Of a stretch of 64,000 nt of DNA, positions 37,048 to 46,422 are shown one piece after another. The notes beneath the pieces were generated by a model. The model saw only the letters and a program-made list of their open reading frames with translations. It ran no database searches and was not told the DNA's origin. Within the stretch, counting starts at the first letter, position 1, and every line of letters begins with the position of its first letter. This DNA comes from Shewanella surugensis (GTDB lineage: Bacteria > Pseudomonadota > Gammaproteobacteria > Enterobacterales > Shewanellaceae). Both the position numbers and the translations under genes were made by a program. The stretch lies in contig NZ_JAKIKS010000006.1 in the NCBI RefSeq assembly GCF_023284005.1, forward strand, positions 1-64,000, written 5' to 3'.

Positions 37048-37863
37048 ATGAGAGTCTGGGTGAATGGTGTAGAAAATATCGGGGTAGCGCCTCTTGATAG
37101 GGGGCTTGCTTACGGCGATGGTGTCTTTGCGACTATGCAAGTGGCGAATAAGACATTGCTGTTTTTAGGGGCTCATTTACAGCGTTTACAGCAAGGTGCC
37201 ATACGTTTAGGCTTTGATTGGCAAGTGTCCTCTGAATTACTCAATTTATTACAAAGACAAGCGACTTCGATGGAGAGAGGTTGTATAAAACTGTTACTGA
37301 CGCGAGGAGTGGGTGGACGTGGATATGCCGTGCCATCAGAGCCTCAAGTCACAGAAATTGTGTCTTTGCACGCTATTCCAGTTCATTATAAAACGTGGCA
37401 GCAACAGGGGATTTCACTGATCACCAGTGAGGTAACGTTGGCACGCCAACCCCGATTAGCAGGGATCAAACACTGTAATCGGCTTGAACAAATATTAATA
37501 AAATCAACACCACCTCCCGAAAGTTTTGATGATCATTTGGTATTAGATACTCATAATTTAGTGGTAGAATCTTCCATGGCCAATATTTTTTTGGTTAAAG
37601 GTAAACAGATTATGACTCCTGTGATGAGCCATTGTGGTGTGGCTGGGGTGATGCGTGAGCAGGTGATCCATGGTGTATTGGCATTAGGGTTCACTGTCAT
37701 CACCAAAGCGGTGCCTGTCAGCACATTGTCTGATTATGAGAGTGCTTTTGTGACGAACAGCTTGTTGGGGATCGTTGATGTGACTCGCATTAACGAGGTT
37801 GATTTTTTTAAGGCACAATGGACATCCTCTTTACGATCTTCATTGGATTTGACCTTGTATTAG
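37048..37863 (+). CDS. pabC: aminodeoxychorismate lyase
   Basis: 271 residues, class IV PLP fold. LDRGLAYGDGVFATM near the N-terminus, IKHCNRLEQILI (with the PLP lysine in the preceding segment) and VVESSMANIFLV near residue 180 are family motifs. It releases p-aminobenzoate for folate synthesis. The pair pabC-mltG is conserved across gamma-proteobacteria. ATG codons exist at 37045 and 37048; either is possible. Confidence 0.9.
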   Translation: MRVWVNGVENIGVAPLDRGLAYGDGVFATMQVANKTLLFLGAHLQRLQQGAIRLGFDWQVSSELLNLLQRQATSMERGCIKLLLTRGVGGRGYAVPSEPQVTEIVSLHAIPVHYKTWQQQGISLITSEVTLARQPRLAGIKHCNRLEQILIKSTPPPESFDDHLVLDTHNLVVESSMANIFLVKGKQIMTPVMSHCGVAGVMREQVIHGVLALGFTVITKAVPVSTLSDYESAFVTNSLLGIVDVTRINEVDFFKAQWTSSLRSSLDLTLY

Positions 37864-37885
37864 AACAGTAAATTAGGTTGTGATA

Positions 37886-38893
37886 ATGAAAAAAATGGCA
37901 GTAGTTTTTATTGCGAGTAGTTTGATTGTGTTGGTACTTGCAGGCATGGGGGCTTATTGGGCTTATCAAATGCTACAAGATTATGGACGCAGTCCGATTA
38001 ACACGCCTTCTCCAATTGAATTAAAGGTTGAACGAGGGACGTCGTTTTATGAGTTGGCCAGCCAACTCCAATCAAAAGGATTGATAGAAGATGCGCAAAA
38101 GTTAAAATGGCTAGCAAGGATAAAGCCCAGTATTGCGCATATACGTTCTGGTTTATATCAAGTCGATCCTGCTGATAGCATTGATAGTTTGCTGTTAAAA
38201 ATTGCCAAGGGTCAAGAGAAAGTGTTTAGTCTTACTTTGGTTGATGGCCTGACACTCAAAGAGTGGAGTGAGCAATTGAAAACCTTGCCGCATATGAGCT
38301 TTAATACTGATGTATTTAATCGCGTGTTGTTGGCTAATGGTGATGAGTCTAATTTACCTGAAGGTAAATTTTTTCCTGATACCTATCAATATCGTGCAGG
38401 TGAGTCATTATTTGATTTGATGAATACTAGCTATCAAAAAATGCAACAAGAATTGACCTCTGCTTGGGAAAATAGAGCAGCAAACCTTCCCGTGACTTCA
38501 TCTTATCAGTTACTGATCCTAGCCTCTATTATTGAAAAAGAAACAGCCAAAGCAGAAGAGCGTCCACAAATAGCGGCAGTGTTTATGAATCGCTTGCGTA
38601 AAGGCATGCGGTTGCAAACGGATCCGAGTGTGATTTATGGTATGGGTGAACGTTATAAAGGCAATATTACTCGAAAAGATCTACGGGAGTTAACACCGTT
38701 TAATACTTATCGTATTAAGGGGCTCACGCCAACCCCTATTGCCGCGCCCAGTGGTGCGGCGATTGAAGCTGCGGCCCACCCCGCGACGGTAGATTATTTG
38801 TACTTTGTTTCTCGTAATGATGGCAGTCATGTGTTTTCTAAGACCTTGAAAGAGCATAATCGAGCCGTGAACAAGTATCAAAGAAATCGATAA
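37886..38893 (+). CDS. mltG: endolytic peptidoglycan transglycosylase MltG
   Basis: 335 residues from the ATG at 37886; a GTG two codons earlier is also open. There is one N-terminal membrane anchor (about 3-24), then a LysM-like segment and the YceG catalytic domain. The catalytic Glu lies in IIEKETAKAEERPQ near residue 215, followed by VFMNRLRKGMRLQTDPSV. It cuts nascent glycan strands at the inner membrane. It sits 22 bases after pabC. Confidence 0.95.
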   Translation: MKKMAVVFIASSLIVLVLAGMGAYWAYQMLQDYGRSPINTPSPIELKVERGTSFYELASQLQSKGLIEDAQKLKWLARIKPSIAHIRSGLYQVDPADSIDSLLLKIAKGQEKVFSLTLVDGLTLKEWSEQLKTLPHMSFNTDVFNRVLLANGDESNLPEGKFFPDTYQYRAGESLFDLMNTSYQKMQQELTSAWENRAANLPVTSSYQLLILASIIEKETAKAEERPQIAAVFMNRLRKGMRLQTDPSVIYGMGERYKGNITRKDLRELTPFNTYRIKGLTPTPIAAPSGAAIEAAAHPATVDYLYFVSRNDGSHVFSKTLKEHNRAVNKYQRNR

Positions 38894-38939
38894 GGGCTAT
38901 TCAAGCGATCTGTAAATGAAATTGATTTGAGAGATAAAA

Positions 38940-39590
38940 GTGAATAAAAGTAATCGTAAAGCGACACACCCAATGGCAAAGTTTATTGTTATCGAAGGGC
39001 TGGAAGGGGCGGGGAAATCGAGTGCTATCGCTTTAGTGCGTGATTTTATCGAGAAGAAAATAGGCACAGTGCCAGTTTGTACCAGAGAGCCGGGTGGAAC
39101 GCCTTTAGCTGAAAAAATGCGTGATTTAGTCAAGATTACCGATGAGAGCGACCCTTTATGTGATGAAGCAGAATGCTTACTGATTTATGCCGCAAGGGCT
39201 CAACTTATTGCCAATGTGATTAAGCCAGCGCTTAACCGCGGTCAGTGGGTTCTCGGCGATAGGCATAACTTGTCTTCACTGGCCTATCAAGGTGGTGGAC
39301 GCCAGTTAATGCCATTAGTGGAGTCGGTTAGCGCGGCCACCTTGAAAGGATTTAAGCCTGATTTAACCTTGTATTTGGATATTGCCCCTAAATTGGGTCT
39401 TGAACGGGCTGCAGAGCGAGGTGCATTAGATAGAATAGAACAACAGGCAGTGGACTTTTTTGAAAGAGCGCGCCGCACTTATCTTAATTTAGCGGCTACT
39501 GATGACAGTATTGCTGTGATCGATGCCAGCCAATCGATGGCGGCGGTACATAAAGATATTATTGCTGTTTTACAAGTACAAGGTTGGTAA
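38940..39590 (+). CDS. tmk: thymidylate kinase
   Basis: 216 residues from a GTG at 38940 (GAGAG upstream); an ATG at 38973 would give the more usual N-terminus [17 protein letters not shown] but has no ribosome binding site. P-loop [10 protein letters not shown], the DR(H/Y) motif in [17 protein letters not shown] and the lid region are all present. It phosphorylates dTMP to dTDP. Followed directly by holB. Confidence 0.95.
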   Translation: MNKSNRKATHPMAKFIVIEGLEGAGKSSAIALVRDFIEKKIGTVPVCTREPGGTPLAEKMRDLVKITDESDPLCDEAECLLIYAARAQLIANVIKPALNRGQWVLGDRHNLSSLAYQGGGRQLMPLVESVSAATLKGFKPDLTLYLDIAPKLGLERAAERGALDRIEQQAVDFFERARRTYLNLAATDDSIAVIDASQSMAAVHKDIIAVLQVQGW

Positions 39591-39591
39591 T

Positions 39592-40512
39592 ATGCCCGCT
39601 AATGTCGTGCCTTGGATAGATAAAGCGTTAAGTCAATTTTGCCTAAGGCTCAAACAAAATAATTATGGTCATGCTTATCTCATTGGGCTTGAAAAAGGTT
39701 ATGGTGGCGATTTATTAGGCCTCGATATGGCAAAGTCATTGCTATGTGATAAGGCGACTGCGCGAGGTGGTTGTGGTTTTTGTAAGGCATGTCAGTTATT
39801 TGAAGCGAATAACCATCCCGATTTTTATTTAATTAAAGCCGATGGCCATCAAATAAAAGTGGATCAAATACGAGATCTGTGTCAGCGACTCACTGCCACC
39901 GCTCAGCAAGGTGGCCGCCGAGTCGCATTATTACTCAATAGTGAACGGCTCAATATTGCGGCTGCGAACGCCTTACTTAAAACTCTTGAAGAGCCTGGTA
40001 AAGAGACCGTATTGCTATTACAGTCAGATACGCCGAGTCGTTTAATGGCAACGATCAGCAGTCGCTGTCAACGAATGGATGTGCCGTTACCGACACTGAT
40101 TGAAATAAAAAGCTGGCTAAAACAACAAGCAGATGTGCTACAAGATGTGACTTGGTGTTTACCTGTGGTGGGTGGGCCCATCGCGTTGGCACATAGCCTT
40201 AAAGCAGGCGAGTATGCGCGGCTATTATGTTGGCGTAAGGCTTGGGCGCAAAGTTTGTCGTCGGGACGTTTATCCAATGAGCTGATGAATTTGGATGAGC
40301 AACAAGTCCTCGATGCGATTAATATCTTGTTTTTAGTATTAAAACAGAAACTCATAAAACAAGTCGATTTAGATGCGATGATCCGAATGAAAATTGTCGA
40401 TTTTTCGACGCATATTATGCAGCAATATCATCAATTGAAAATAATGCCTAATATTAATATACCAGCCTTATTCAAAGGTTTTATCGCTGATTATCAACAA
40501 ATAGTCACGTAA
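39592..40512 (+). CDS. holB: DNA polymerase III delta' subunit
   Basis: 306 residues from the ATG at 39592, two bases after the tmk stop; an earlier in-frame ATG lies inside tmk and is unlikely. It has the clamp-loader features GHAYLIGLEKGYGGDLL (degenerate P-loop), the zinc module C-x8-C-x2-C-x2-C (CDKATARGGCGFCKAC) and the SRC motif (ISSRCQRMDVP). It is a non-ATPase-active part of the clamp loader. Confidence 0.95.
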   Translation: MPANVVPWIDKALSQFCLRLKQNNYGHAYLIGLEKGYGGDLLGLDMAKSLLCDKATARGGCGFCKACQLFEANNHPDFYLIKADGHQIKVDQIRDLCQRLTATAQQGGRRVALLLNSERLNIAAANALLKTLEEPGKETVLLLQSDTPSRLMATISSRCQRMDVPLPTLIEIKSWLKQQADVLQDVTWCLPVVGGPIALAHSLKAGEYARLLCWRKAWAQSLSSGRLSNELMNLDEQQVLDAINILFLVLKQKLIKQVDLDAMIRMKIVDFSTHIMQQYHQLKIMPNINIPALFKGFIADYQQIVT

Positions 40513-40614
40513 AAAGAGTGAGGTTACTTAGCCTTGTTCATTTGGGATATGGCTTGTAGTGACCGCAGCTTACCGTTATGCTGGCGACAAAATATTGTCT
40601 CTAGGAAACCTGTT

Positions 40615-41391
40615 GTGCTTATCGATTCTCATTGTCACCTTGACCGTTTAAAAGCGGCACCCGATCAATCCAGTTTACGTCAAATTATTCATGAGGCGAA
40701 GTCACGGGGGGTTGAATATTTTCTCTGTGTGAATGTCAGGCAAAATGGTTTTCAAGCGATGAAAGAACGGGTTTCTGAGTTTGAACAGATTTTTATGTCT
40801 GCGGGCGTCCATCCATTGGATGTACAAGAAGGTTTAGACGTTAATGAGTTGCAAGACTTTATCAAGGATCCTAAAGTCATTGCTATTGGGGAGACGGGTT
40901 TAGATTATTTTTATGCCGATGAGACTAGATCCATCCAGCAAACGTGTTTTGAACAACAAATAGCCCTCGCGGTTGACGTCAATAAACCCTTGATTGTGCA
41001 TACGCGTGATGCTCGTGAAGATACCATTAATTTTTTAAAACAAGGCCACGCCGATAAAGTGGGTGGCGTATTACATTGTTTTACAGAAAGTTATGAGATG
41101 GCAAAATCGGCGATGGAGTTGGGTTTTTATATTTCAGTCTCAGGGATTATTACCTTTAAAAATGCAGCTGAATTGAGAACAACCATACGTAAAATACCTA
41201 AAGAGCGGCTACTCGTTGAAACTGATTCACCTTATTTAGCGCCCGTTCCGCATAGAGGTAAAGAGAATCAGCCCGCTTTTGTACGTGATGTTGCTGAGTT
41301 TGTTGCTGAGTTAAGGGGGGAGACTTATGAAGAGTTAGCCGCTTATACCTCTGAAAACTTTTTTCATTTATTTAAAGATGCAAAGCGGTAA
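40615..41391 (+). CDS. TatD-family metal-dependent hydrolase (YcfH-like)
   Basis: 258 residues from the GTG at 40615, chosen because TAGGA lies about nine bases upstream and because it yields MLIDSHCHLD, the usual N-terminus. A TTG start at 40534 would add 27 atypical residues. The metal-binding motifs are HCH near residue 6, GETGLDYFYAD near 92, VHTRDA near 130, HCFTE near 155 and TDSPYLAP near 205. Members are DNases or deoxyribonuclease-like hydrolases. Shewanella and E. coli both carry this gene after tmk-holB, often with pilZ between; pilZ is not seen here. Confidence 0.85.
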   Translation: MLIDSHCHLDRLKAAPDQSSLRQIIHEAKSRGVEYFLCVNVRQNGFQAMKERVSEFEQIFMSAGVHPLDVQEGLDVNELQDFIKDPKVIAIGETGLDYFYADETRSIQQTCFEQQIALAVDVNKPLIVHTRDAREDTINFLKQGHADKVGGVLHCFTESYEMAKSAMELGFYISVSGIITFKNAAELRTTIRKIPKERLLVETDSPYLAPVPHRGKENQPAFVRDVAEFVAELRGETYEELAAYTSENFFHLFKDAKR

Positions 41392-41407
41392 ATAATCTCT
41401 TAAAAAG

Positions 41408-41451
41408 CATAAAAAAAGACCCAAAATTGATCCGTGAGGTTTTGGGTCTAG
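41408..41451 (-). terminator. terminator for rsmF
   Basis: AGACCCAAAA and TTTTGGGTCT pair around a 13-base loop. On the minus strand the stem is followed by a run of seven T, so it terminates transcription coming from rsmF. On the plus strand the hairpin follows tatD but lacks a T run. Confidence 0.75.
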
Positions 41452-41570
41452 GGGAAGGGCTCCATGATGGAGCCATGCGCTAATATTAACAGGTCATTCT
41501 ATCTAACTGGTACTTAAGTGTAGTAGATAATTCTAAATAAGGGGAATGTTTATTAGCTAATGTGATTAAG

Positions 41571-42989
41571 TTAAAGCAAAGCGATTTTGTCTTTGACTAA
41601 CTCTCTGGGCAGATTATTTTTTAGTTTATTGCCTAAGTGCTTAGCCATACCCAATAGCGCCTCTTCGTAACTGACTAATATCTCTCCCTGTGGCTGTTCT
41701 TTTTGACTCAGCATGATATCTCGGCCCATCAAATATGCTTTTGCTTGTTCTTGCGTTAACCCAATACTGGGTTTATTGATCCCTAAAGCCATCAGGGCTT
41801 CATGTTTTGCTTTAAAGCCTTTTTTGAGCAGATCGGCTAATTTTATGCCCATTCTTTGGTAACGCATCTTGCCGATAAAAGGCACTAGGGACTCAGGAAA
41901 GAGCCAAAATTCATTTTCTCTTTGCATGAGAATACCTTGCTTAGGCAGCGTGATTGAAAATGTGTCCTGAAAGTACTGCTGCAAAGCGTCGATGTGCTTT
42001 TTTGGGGCGGGGTTAAAAGGAAAGTTTTTTTGCTTTTTAGGCGCTGGCTGTTGACGAGGGATCGAATGCTTTTTGGTTATTTTCGCAACAAAAAAACCTT
42101 CACTATCAAATATTTGTGGCCAAACATGTAAAAACCCTTCTTCAGTGCAGGCTTGATTGGCACCCGGAAAAAGCGTCGATAGGTCGTCAATGCTCACAGC
42201 ATCAGGGTATAAGGCTTTTAAAGATAAACAGACGGCTTGGTTCTCTGCTTTATTCAACGTGCAAGTGGAGTAAACTAAGCTGCCGCCAGGCTTTAAGGCC
42301 AAAAAAGCGGACGCTATTAGTGCTTTTTGTGTTTGGGCGATATCGGCAATGTTATTGGGATCCCAATGCTTTAACGCCTCGGGATCTTTTCTGACGGTAC
42401 CTTCTCCGCTACAGGGGGCGTCCAGTAAAATAGCATCAAAGCTTTCATAGAGATATTCACCAAAAACACGGGCATCGAAGTGAGTTAATGCGGTGTTTGT
42501 CACTCCCATTCGTAATACATTGGCATGTAATACTTTTATACGGCTAGCTGAATACTCATTAGCGATCAGTAATCCTTGATTCTCCATTAAGGCAGCTATT
42601 TGTGTGGTTTTAGAACCGGGGGCGGACGCCATATCTAAAACAATATTCTCTCTGGATAAATCAAATTGTTGAAATAAGGCGGTGGGAGGTAACATTGAGC
42701 TGGCTTCTTGGATATAAAAAAGCCCTTGTAGATGTTCAATGGTGTTACCAAGCTGGATATCTGATGCCAGAGTGAGCCAAAATCCATCCTTACACCAAGG
42801 TATAGGTTCAAAACCCCACCCTTGATGTGTCATTCTATCAATAAAATCAGCGCAACTAATTTTTAATGTATTGATACGGATTGAAAGTCTTAACGGCTGC
42901 CCACTAAAGTGAATGAAATCGTCCAGATTAAGGTGGCGAGGAAGATCCTTGGCGATGCTATCAATGAAATTTTGATTTAATTGAACCAT
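41571..42989 (-). CDS. rsmF: 16S rRNA m5C1407 methyltransferase RsmF
   Basis: 472 residues. SAM-binding MASAPGSKTTQIAALM near residue 115, the two catalytic cysteines in DAPCSGEGTVRKD near 192 and STCTLNKAENQ near 243. The long C-terminal part (from about 300) is the PUA-like and Nol1/Nop2-type region that distinguishes RsmF from RsmB. It methylates C1407 of 16S rRNA in the small subunit. Confidence 0.95.
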   Translation of the reverse strand: MVQLNQNFIDSIAKDLPRHLNLDDFIHFSGQPLRLSIRINTLKISCADFIDRMTHQGWGFEPIPWCKDGFWLTLASDIQLGNTIEHLQGLFYIQEASSMLPPTALFQQFDLSRENIVLDMASAPGSKTTQIAALMENQGLLIANEYSASRIKVLHANVLRMGVTNTALTHFDARVFGEYLYESFDAILLDAPCSGEGTVRKDPEALKHWDPNNIADIAQTQKALIASAFLALKPGGSLVYSTCTLNKAENQAVCLSLKALYPDAVSIDDLSTLFPGANQACTEEGFLHVWPQIFDSEGFFVAKITKKHSIPRQQPAPKKQKNFPFNPAPKKHIDALQQYFQDTFSITLPKQGILMQRENEFWLFPESLVPFIGKMRYQRMGIKLADLLKKGFKAKHEALMALGINKPSIGLTQEQAKAYLMGRDIMLSQKEQPQGEILVSYEEALLGMAKHLGNKLKNNLPRELVKDKIALL

Positions 42990-43077
42990 ATGCTGGGTAT
43001 GATGCTGAAAAATACTAGTATATCATAAGAAATCAGTTCACTAACTGATTGCATCATTAAAAATAAAAGGGGCGTGT

Positions 43078-44304
43078 GTGCTTAATAAAATTTGGCTTGT
43101 TTTCTTTATTATCACCGCATCGGCGATAGGCTTACAGTTAGTCAATGGGCAAACACAAGTGCTAGAAGCGGCGGTGACGTCATTGTTTCATAGTGCTAAA
43201 TTAGCCGCTGAAATTGCATTGGGATTAATTGGGGTGTTGTCACTTTGGATGGGGTTAATGCGCGTGGGTGAACAGGCCGGGGTCGTCGGTGCATTGGCGA
43301 AAGTGTTAGAGCCTTTATTGAGTCGATTGATGCCAGAAGTGCCCAGAGGTCATCCCGCTTATGGCAGTATAACCATGAATTTAATGGCAAATATGTTAGG
43401 TTTAGATAATGCCGCCACGCCTTTGGGCTTAAAAGCGATGCACGATTTACAAACCTTAAACCCAAATAAATCGGTCGCAACGAATGCGCAAATTTTATTT
43501 TTGGTGTTGAATACCTCATCGGTCACACTGATCCCTGTGACGATTTTCCTTTATCGTGCCCAACAAGGGGCCGTGAATCCAGCAGACATTTTTTTACCGA
43601 TCTTATTCGCAACGTCAGCTTCGAGCATTACCGGGGTATTATTGGTGGCAATTGTGCAGCGTATTTCTTTATTGAATACGGTATTACTCAGTTATTGCAG
43701 TGTTATTTTTGCCATGATGATCGCCTTTGTTTGGTATTTAGGCACATTAAGTGCACAAGCGATGGGAAGTACATCAACGCTGTTAGGCAACGGGGTGCTT
43801 ATTGTGTTGGTATTGAGTTTTGTATTGATCGCGGGATATCGAAAAGTGGCCGTTTATGATGAATTTATAGAGGGCGCTAAACAGGGTTTTTCTCAATCTA
43901 TTCAGCTTATTCCATATCTGTTAGCGATGTTAGTGGCGATTGGATTGCTTCGAGCCTCTGGCGCATTAGATTATTGCTTAGATATTATTGCCAATGTCGT
44001 GTTGCTGATGGGCGGTGATGGACGATTTGTGGATGCCTTACCGACGGCAATAATGAAACCTTTTAGTGGTTCAGGGGCACGAGCGATGATGTTAGAAACG
44101 ATGGAGCAGTATGGAGTGGATTCGTTTAGTGGGCGATTAGCGGCCATTTTTCAAGGCAGTACTGAAACGACTTTTTATGTATTAGCTGTTTATTTTGGTG
44201 CGGTGGGGATCCGCAATGGACGCCATGCATTGGCTTGTGGTTTAAGCGCCGATTTGGCGGGGATCATCGCTGCTATTTTTGTCTGTTATCAGTTTTATGG
44301 GTAA
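43078..44304 (+). CDS. nucleoside-recognition (SpmA/SpmB-type) membrane protein
   Basis: 408 residues, GTG start, about ten membrane segments. It carries two Gate domains: SpmA-like N-terminal half (NMLGLDNAATPLGLKAMHDLQ near residue 109) and SpmB-like C-terminal half (SGSGARAMMLETMEQYG near 330, STETTFYVLAVYFGAVGIRN near 362). In Bacillus the two halves are separate spore-maturation proteins; fused forms occur in non-sporulating gamma-proteobacteria, where the role is unknown, presumably transport. Confidence 0.85.
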   Translation: MLNKIWLVFFIITASAIGLQLVNGQTQVLEAAVTSLFHSAKLAAEIALGLIGVLSLWMGLMRVGEQAGVVGALAKVLEPLLSRLMPEVPRGHPAYGSITMNLMANMLGLDNAATPLGLKAMHDLQTLNPNKSVATNAQILFLVLNTSSVTLIPVTIFLYRAQQGAVNPADIFLPILFATSASSITGVLLVAIVQRISLLNTVLLSYCSVIFAMMIAFVWYLGTLSAQAMGSTSTLLGNGVLIVLVLSFVLIAGYRKVAVYDEFIEGAKQGFSQSIQLIPYLLAMLVAIGLLRASGALDYCLDIIANVVLLMGGDGRFVDALPTAIMKPFSGSGARAMMLETMEQYGVDSFSGRLAAIFQGSTETTFYVLAVYFGAVGIRNGRHALACGLSADLAGIIAAIFVCYQFYG

Positions 44305-44580
44305 ATGCTCAGGCTTGTGACTTGAGCGCCTCTTTATTTGAGCATGAGCGGAGGATCGATGCTGCTCTATGCGTGTTATCTTTTTGATGCCATAATTAAT
44401 GTAAGTTGTTTTGTATCTGTTTTAGATTGAATGTGGGCTTAATGCTTTAAGATTGATAAACGTTAATGATTAGGTGTCGCTGTTCTTTTCTACTAGAATG
44501 CATCGTTTAATCATAAGATCTCACTAATTATTCTAAACATTAGCGTCTCGTTTTCTTATTTACAGTCATTCAGGTGCCAT

Positions 44581-45576
44581 ATGACGAAAGTTGTTTTTTT
44601 ATTAACCTTGTTATTGACGCCTCTATCCGTCTTCTCATCACCATTTTCATCTCAAACTCCCAATTTGGTCTTGGTGACCATTGATGGATTGAGATGGACA
44701 GAGGTGTTAGATGGGGCGAATTTGAATCTAATCAATTCCCCCCATTGGGTGCTCGATACTCAGAAAATAGAACGTGATTTTTGGAATGAAAATAGGCAAG
44801 TGAGGCGAGAAAACTTAATGCCATTTTTATGGCAACAAATGGTGCCAGCGGGTGTATTAATTGGCAAACGCAATGATTTGATCCGTGCTCCTGAAACTGA
44901 ACGATGTGTCCGTAATGATGATTTTTATCAGAGTCTATCTCCTGAGGTCGATTCAATGACGTTATGGACTCAAAGACCCGATCAAAATAAGAGTAAATTG
45001 CTCGCTTGGCTGTATAATACTTTTCCGCCCGTCGGTGAACTTGATCCATTAGGGGCAATGCAACAATATAATTTCTTCGAAAAACCCGTTAAAAAACAAA
45101 TAAGTCCATGGCCAAAGACACGTTTTGATTCAATGACATATCGTTATGCTAAACAGTCATTATTTTTAAAGTACCAAAAGGTGACCTATGTGTCTTTTGG
45201 GGCAACAGATATGTATCTTCATGAAGGCGAGTATGGACAATATTTATATGCCGCAAGACGCATTGATGGCTATGTTAAAGGGTTATGGACGTTATTACAG
45301 GCACTGCCTCAATATCGGAACAATACCATTTTGGTGGTAGTGAATGGCCATACGCTAAAGCGTATTTCTAGTCAAGTAACTGAAAAAACGATTAATGGGT
45401 ATTATCCTATGTGGTTTGCTGCCATGGGGCCGGGTATTCATTCTGTTGGGGAGCTAGGTGTTAATTTTCCACTGACACAAACCCAGATATCTGAGATGTT
45501 ATTGATGCTGTTAAAAGAAAACCCAGGTATCATTCCATCGAAAGCGCGAGTATTGCTTCGAGAATTCACTTCCTAG
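44581..45576 (+). CDS. exported alkaline-phosphatase-superfamily protein with an altered metal motif
   Basis: 331 residues with a signal peptide (about 1-19). LVLVTIDGLRWTEVLDGA near residue 30 is the first metal/nucleophile region of the type I phosphodiesterase and sulfatase-like group. YVSFGATDMYLHEGEYGQYL near 203 supplies D and H, with AARRIDGYVKGLW after it. The expected final motif, like TTDHGRG in relatives, reads VVVNGHTLKR (near 253-262), so the usual Asp-His pair is lost. The protein may be catalytically dead or have changed chemistry. No operon partner. Confidence 0.75.
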   Translation: MTKVVFLLTLLLTPLSVFSSPFSSQTPNLVLVTIDGLRWTEVLDGANLNLINSPHWVLDTQKIERDFWNENRQVRRENLMPFLWQQMVPAGVLIGKRNDLIRAPETERCVRNDDFYQSLSPEVDSMTLWTQRPDQNKSKLLAWLYNTFPPVGELDPLGAMQQYNFFEKPVKKQISPWPKTRFDSMTYRYAKQSLFLKYQKVTYVSFGATDMYLHEGEYGQYLYAARRIDGYVKGLWTLLQALPQYRNNTILVVVNGHTLKRISSQVTEKTINGYYPMWFAAMGPGIHSVGELGVNFPLTQTQISEMLLMLLKENPGIIPSKARVLLREFTS

Positions 45577-45733
45577 GTTAGCGGGATCCGGTATTGGCAA
45601 CGGATTTTGGGATCAATGGATAGAAAGGATCTCTGTCTGCTTGTTTGGAAAGTGAGAGTTTGGTTAGGTAGGCTGGTATTTTTCATGTAAAATATGTCGC
45701 CTGGATATTTAAGATAACGTAAGAAGTGCTTTT

Positions 45734-46174
45734 ATGCCGTTTTGGAAAACCACCCCTTTAGCTGAAATGAGTCCTACTCAATGGGAGTCTTTGTGTGATG
45801 GTTGTGGTAAATGCTGCCTCAATAAAATTATCGATGATGAGACTGAGGTCTTGTATTACACCAATGTTGCTTGTGAATTATTAGCGCATCAACAAGGCAG
45901 CTGTAAAGATTATGAGCATAGATTCACAAAAGTGCCGGGTTGCACTAAAGTGAGCATGGATAATATTGCAGAGCTCACATGGCTACCCAAAAGCTGTGCT
46001 TATCGGCGTTTATATTTAGGACGAGATTTACCCCATTGGCATCCTCTGATCACAGGCTCTAAGCAGGCTATGCAAGCGGCGGGGAACAGTGTGAATGGTC
46101 GGGTGATCAGTGAACAACGAGTGAAATATCTTGAGGATCATATTGTGTTATGGCCGCTTAAGGATGTGGATTAA
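45734..46174 (+). CDS. YcgN-family (UPF0260) cysteine cluster protein
   Basis: 146 residues. [12 protein letters not shown] near residue 28 and two later Cys (NVACELL, GSCKDY, PGCTKV) form the eight-cysteine pattern of the family, presumably binding zinc or an Fe-S cluster. The start [11 protein letters not shown] matches YcgN. Function unknown. Independent gene. Confidence 0.9.
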   Translation: MPFWKTTPLAEMSPTQWESLCDGCGKCCLNKIIDDETEVLYYTNVACELLAHQQGSCKDYEHRFTKVPGCTKVSMDNIAELTWLPKSCAYRRLYLGRDLPHWHPLITGSKQAMQAAGNSVNGRVISEQRVKYLEDHIVLWPLKDVD

Positions 46175-46374
46175 GCGGAGTGATTTTCACTGTACATTTT
46201 CAAATGGAAGCGCACAGAGATGGGTAATAAAAAGTTGGCGATTCATGCTTTATTAAGTAGCCTTTTTGAATGTTGATAGGGTAGTCATGGTTATTTTTTA
46301 TAAGATAAAGCCGATTGTTGTGTTCTAATCGAGTCACTATCGCACCATTGATCTCTCCTTCCGCACTACATTTA

Positions 46375-46405
46375 ATAAAAAAGCGACCAATCGGTCGCTT
46401 TTTTA
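46375..46405. terminator. terminator at the end of the Ig-domain lipoprotein gene
   Basis: AAAAAAGCGACC and GGTCGCTTTTTT pair around a short AATC loop with T runs on both strands. It ends the Ig-like gene on the minus strand and could stop transcription from the YcgN gene. Confidence 0.85.
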
Positions 46406-46422
46406 CTTTTTGACGTTACGGG

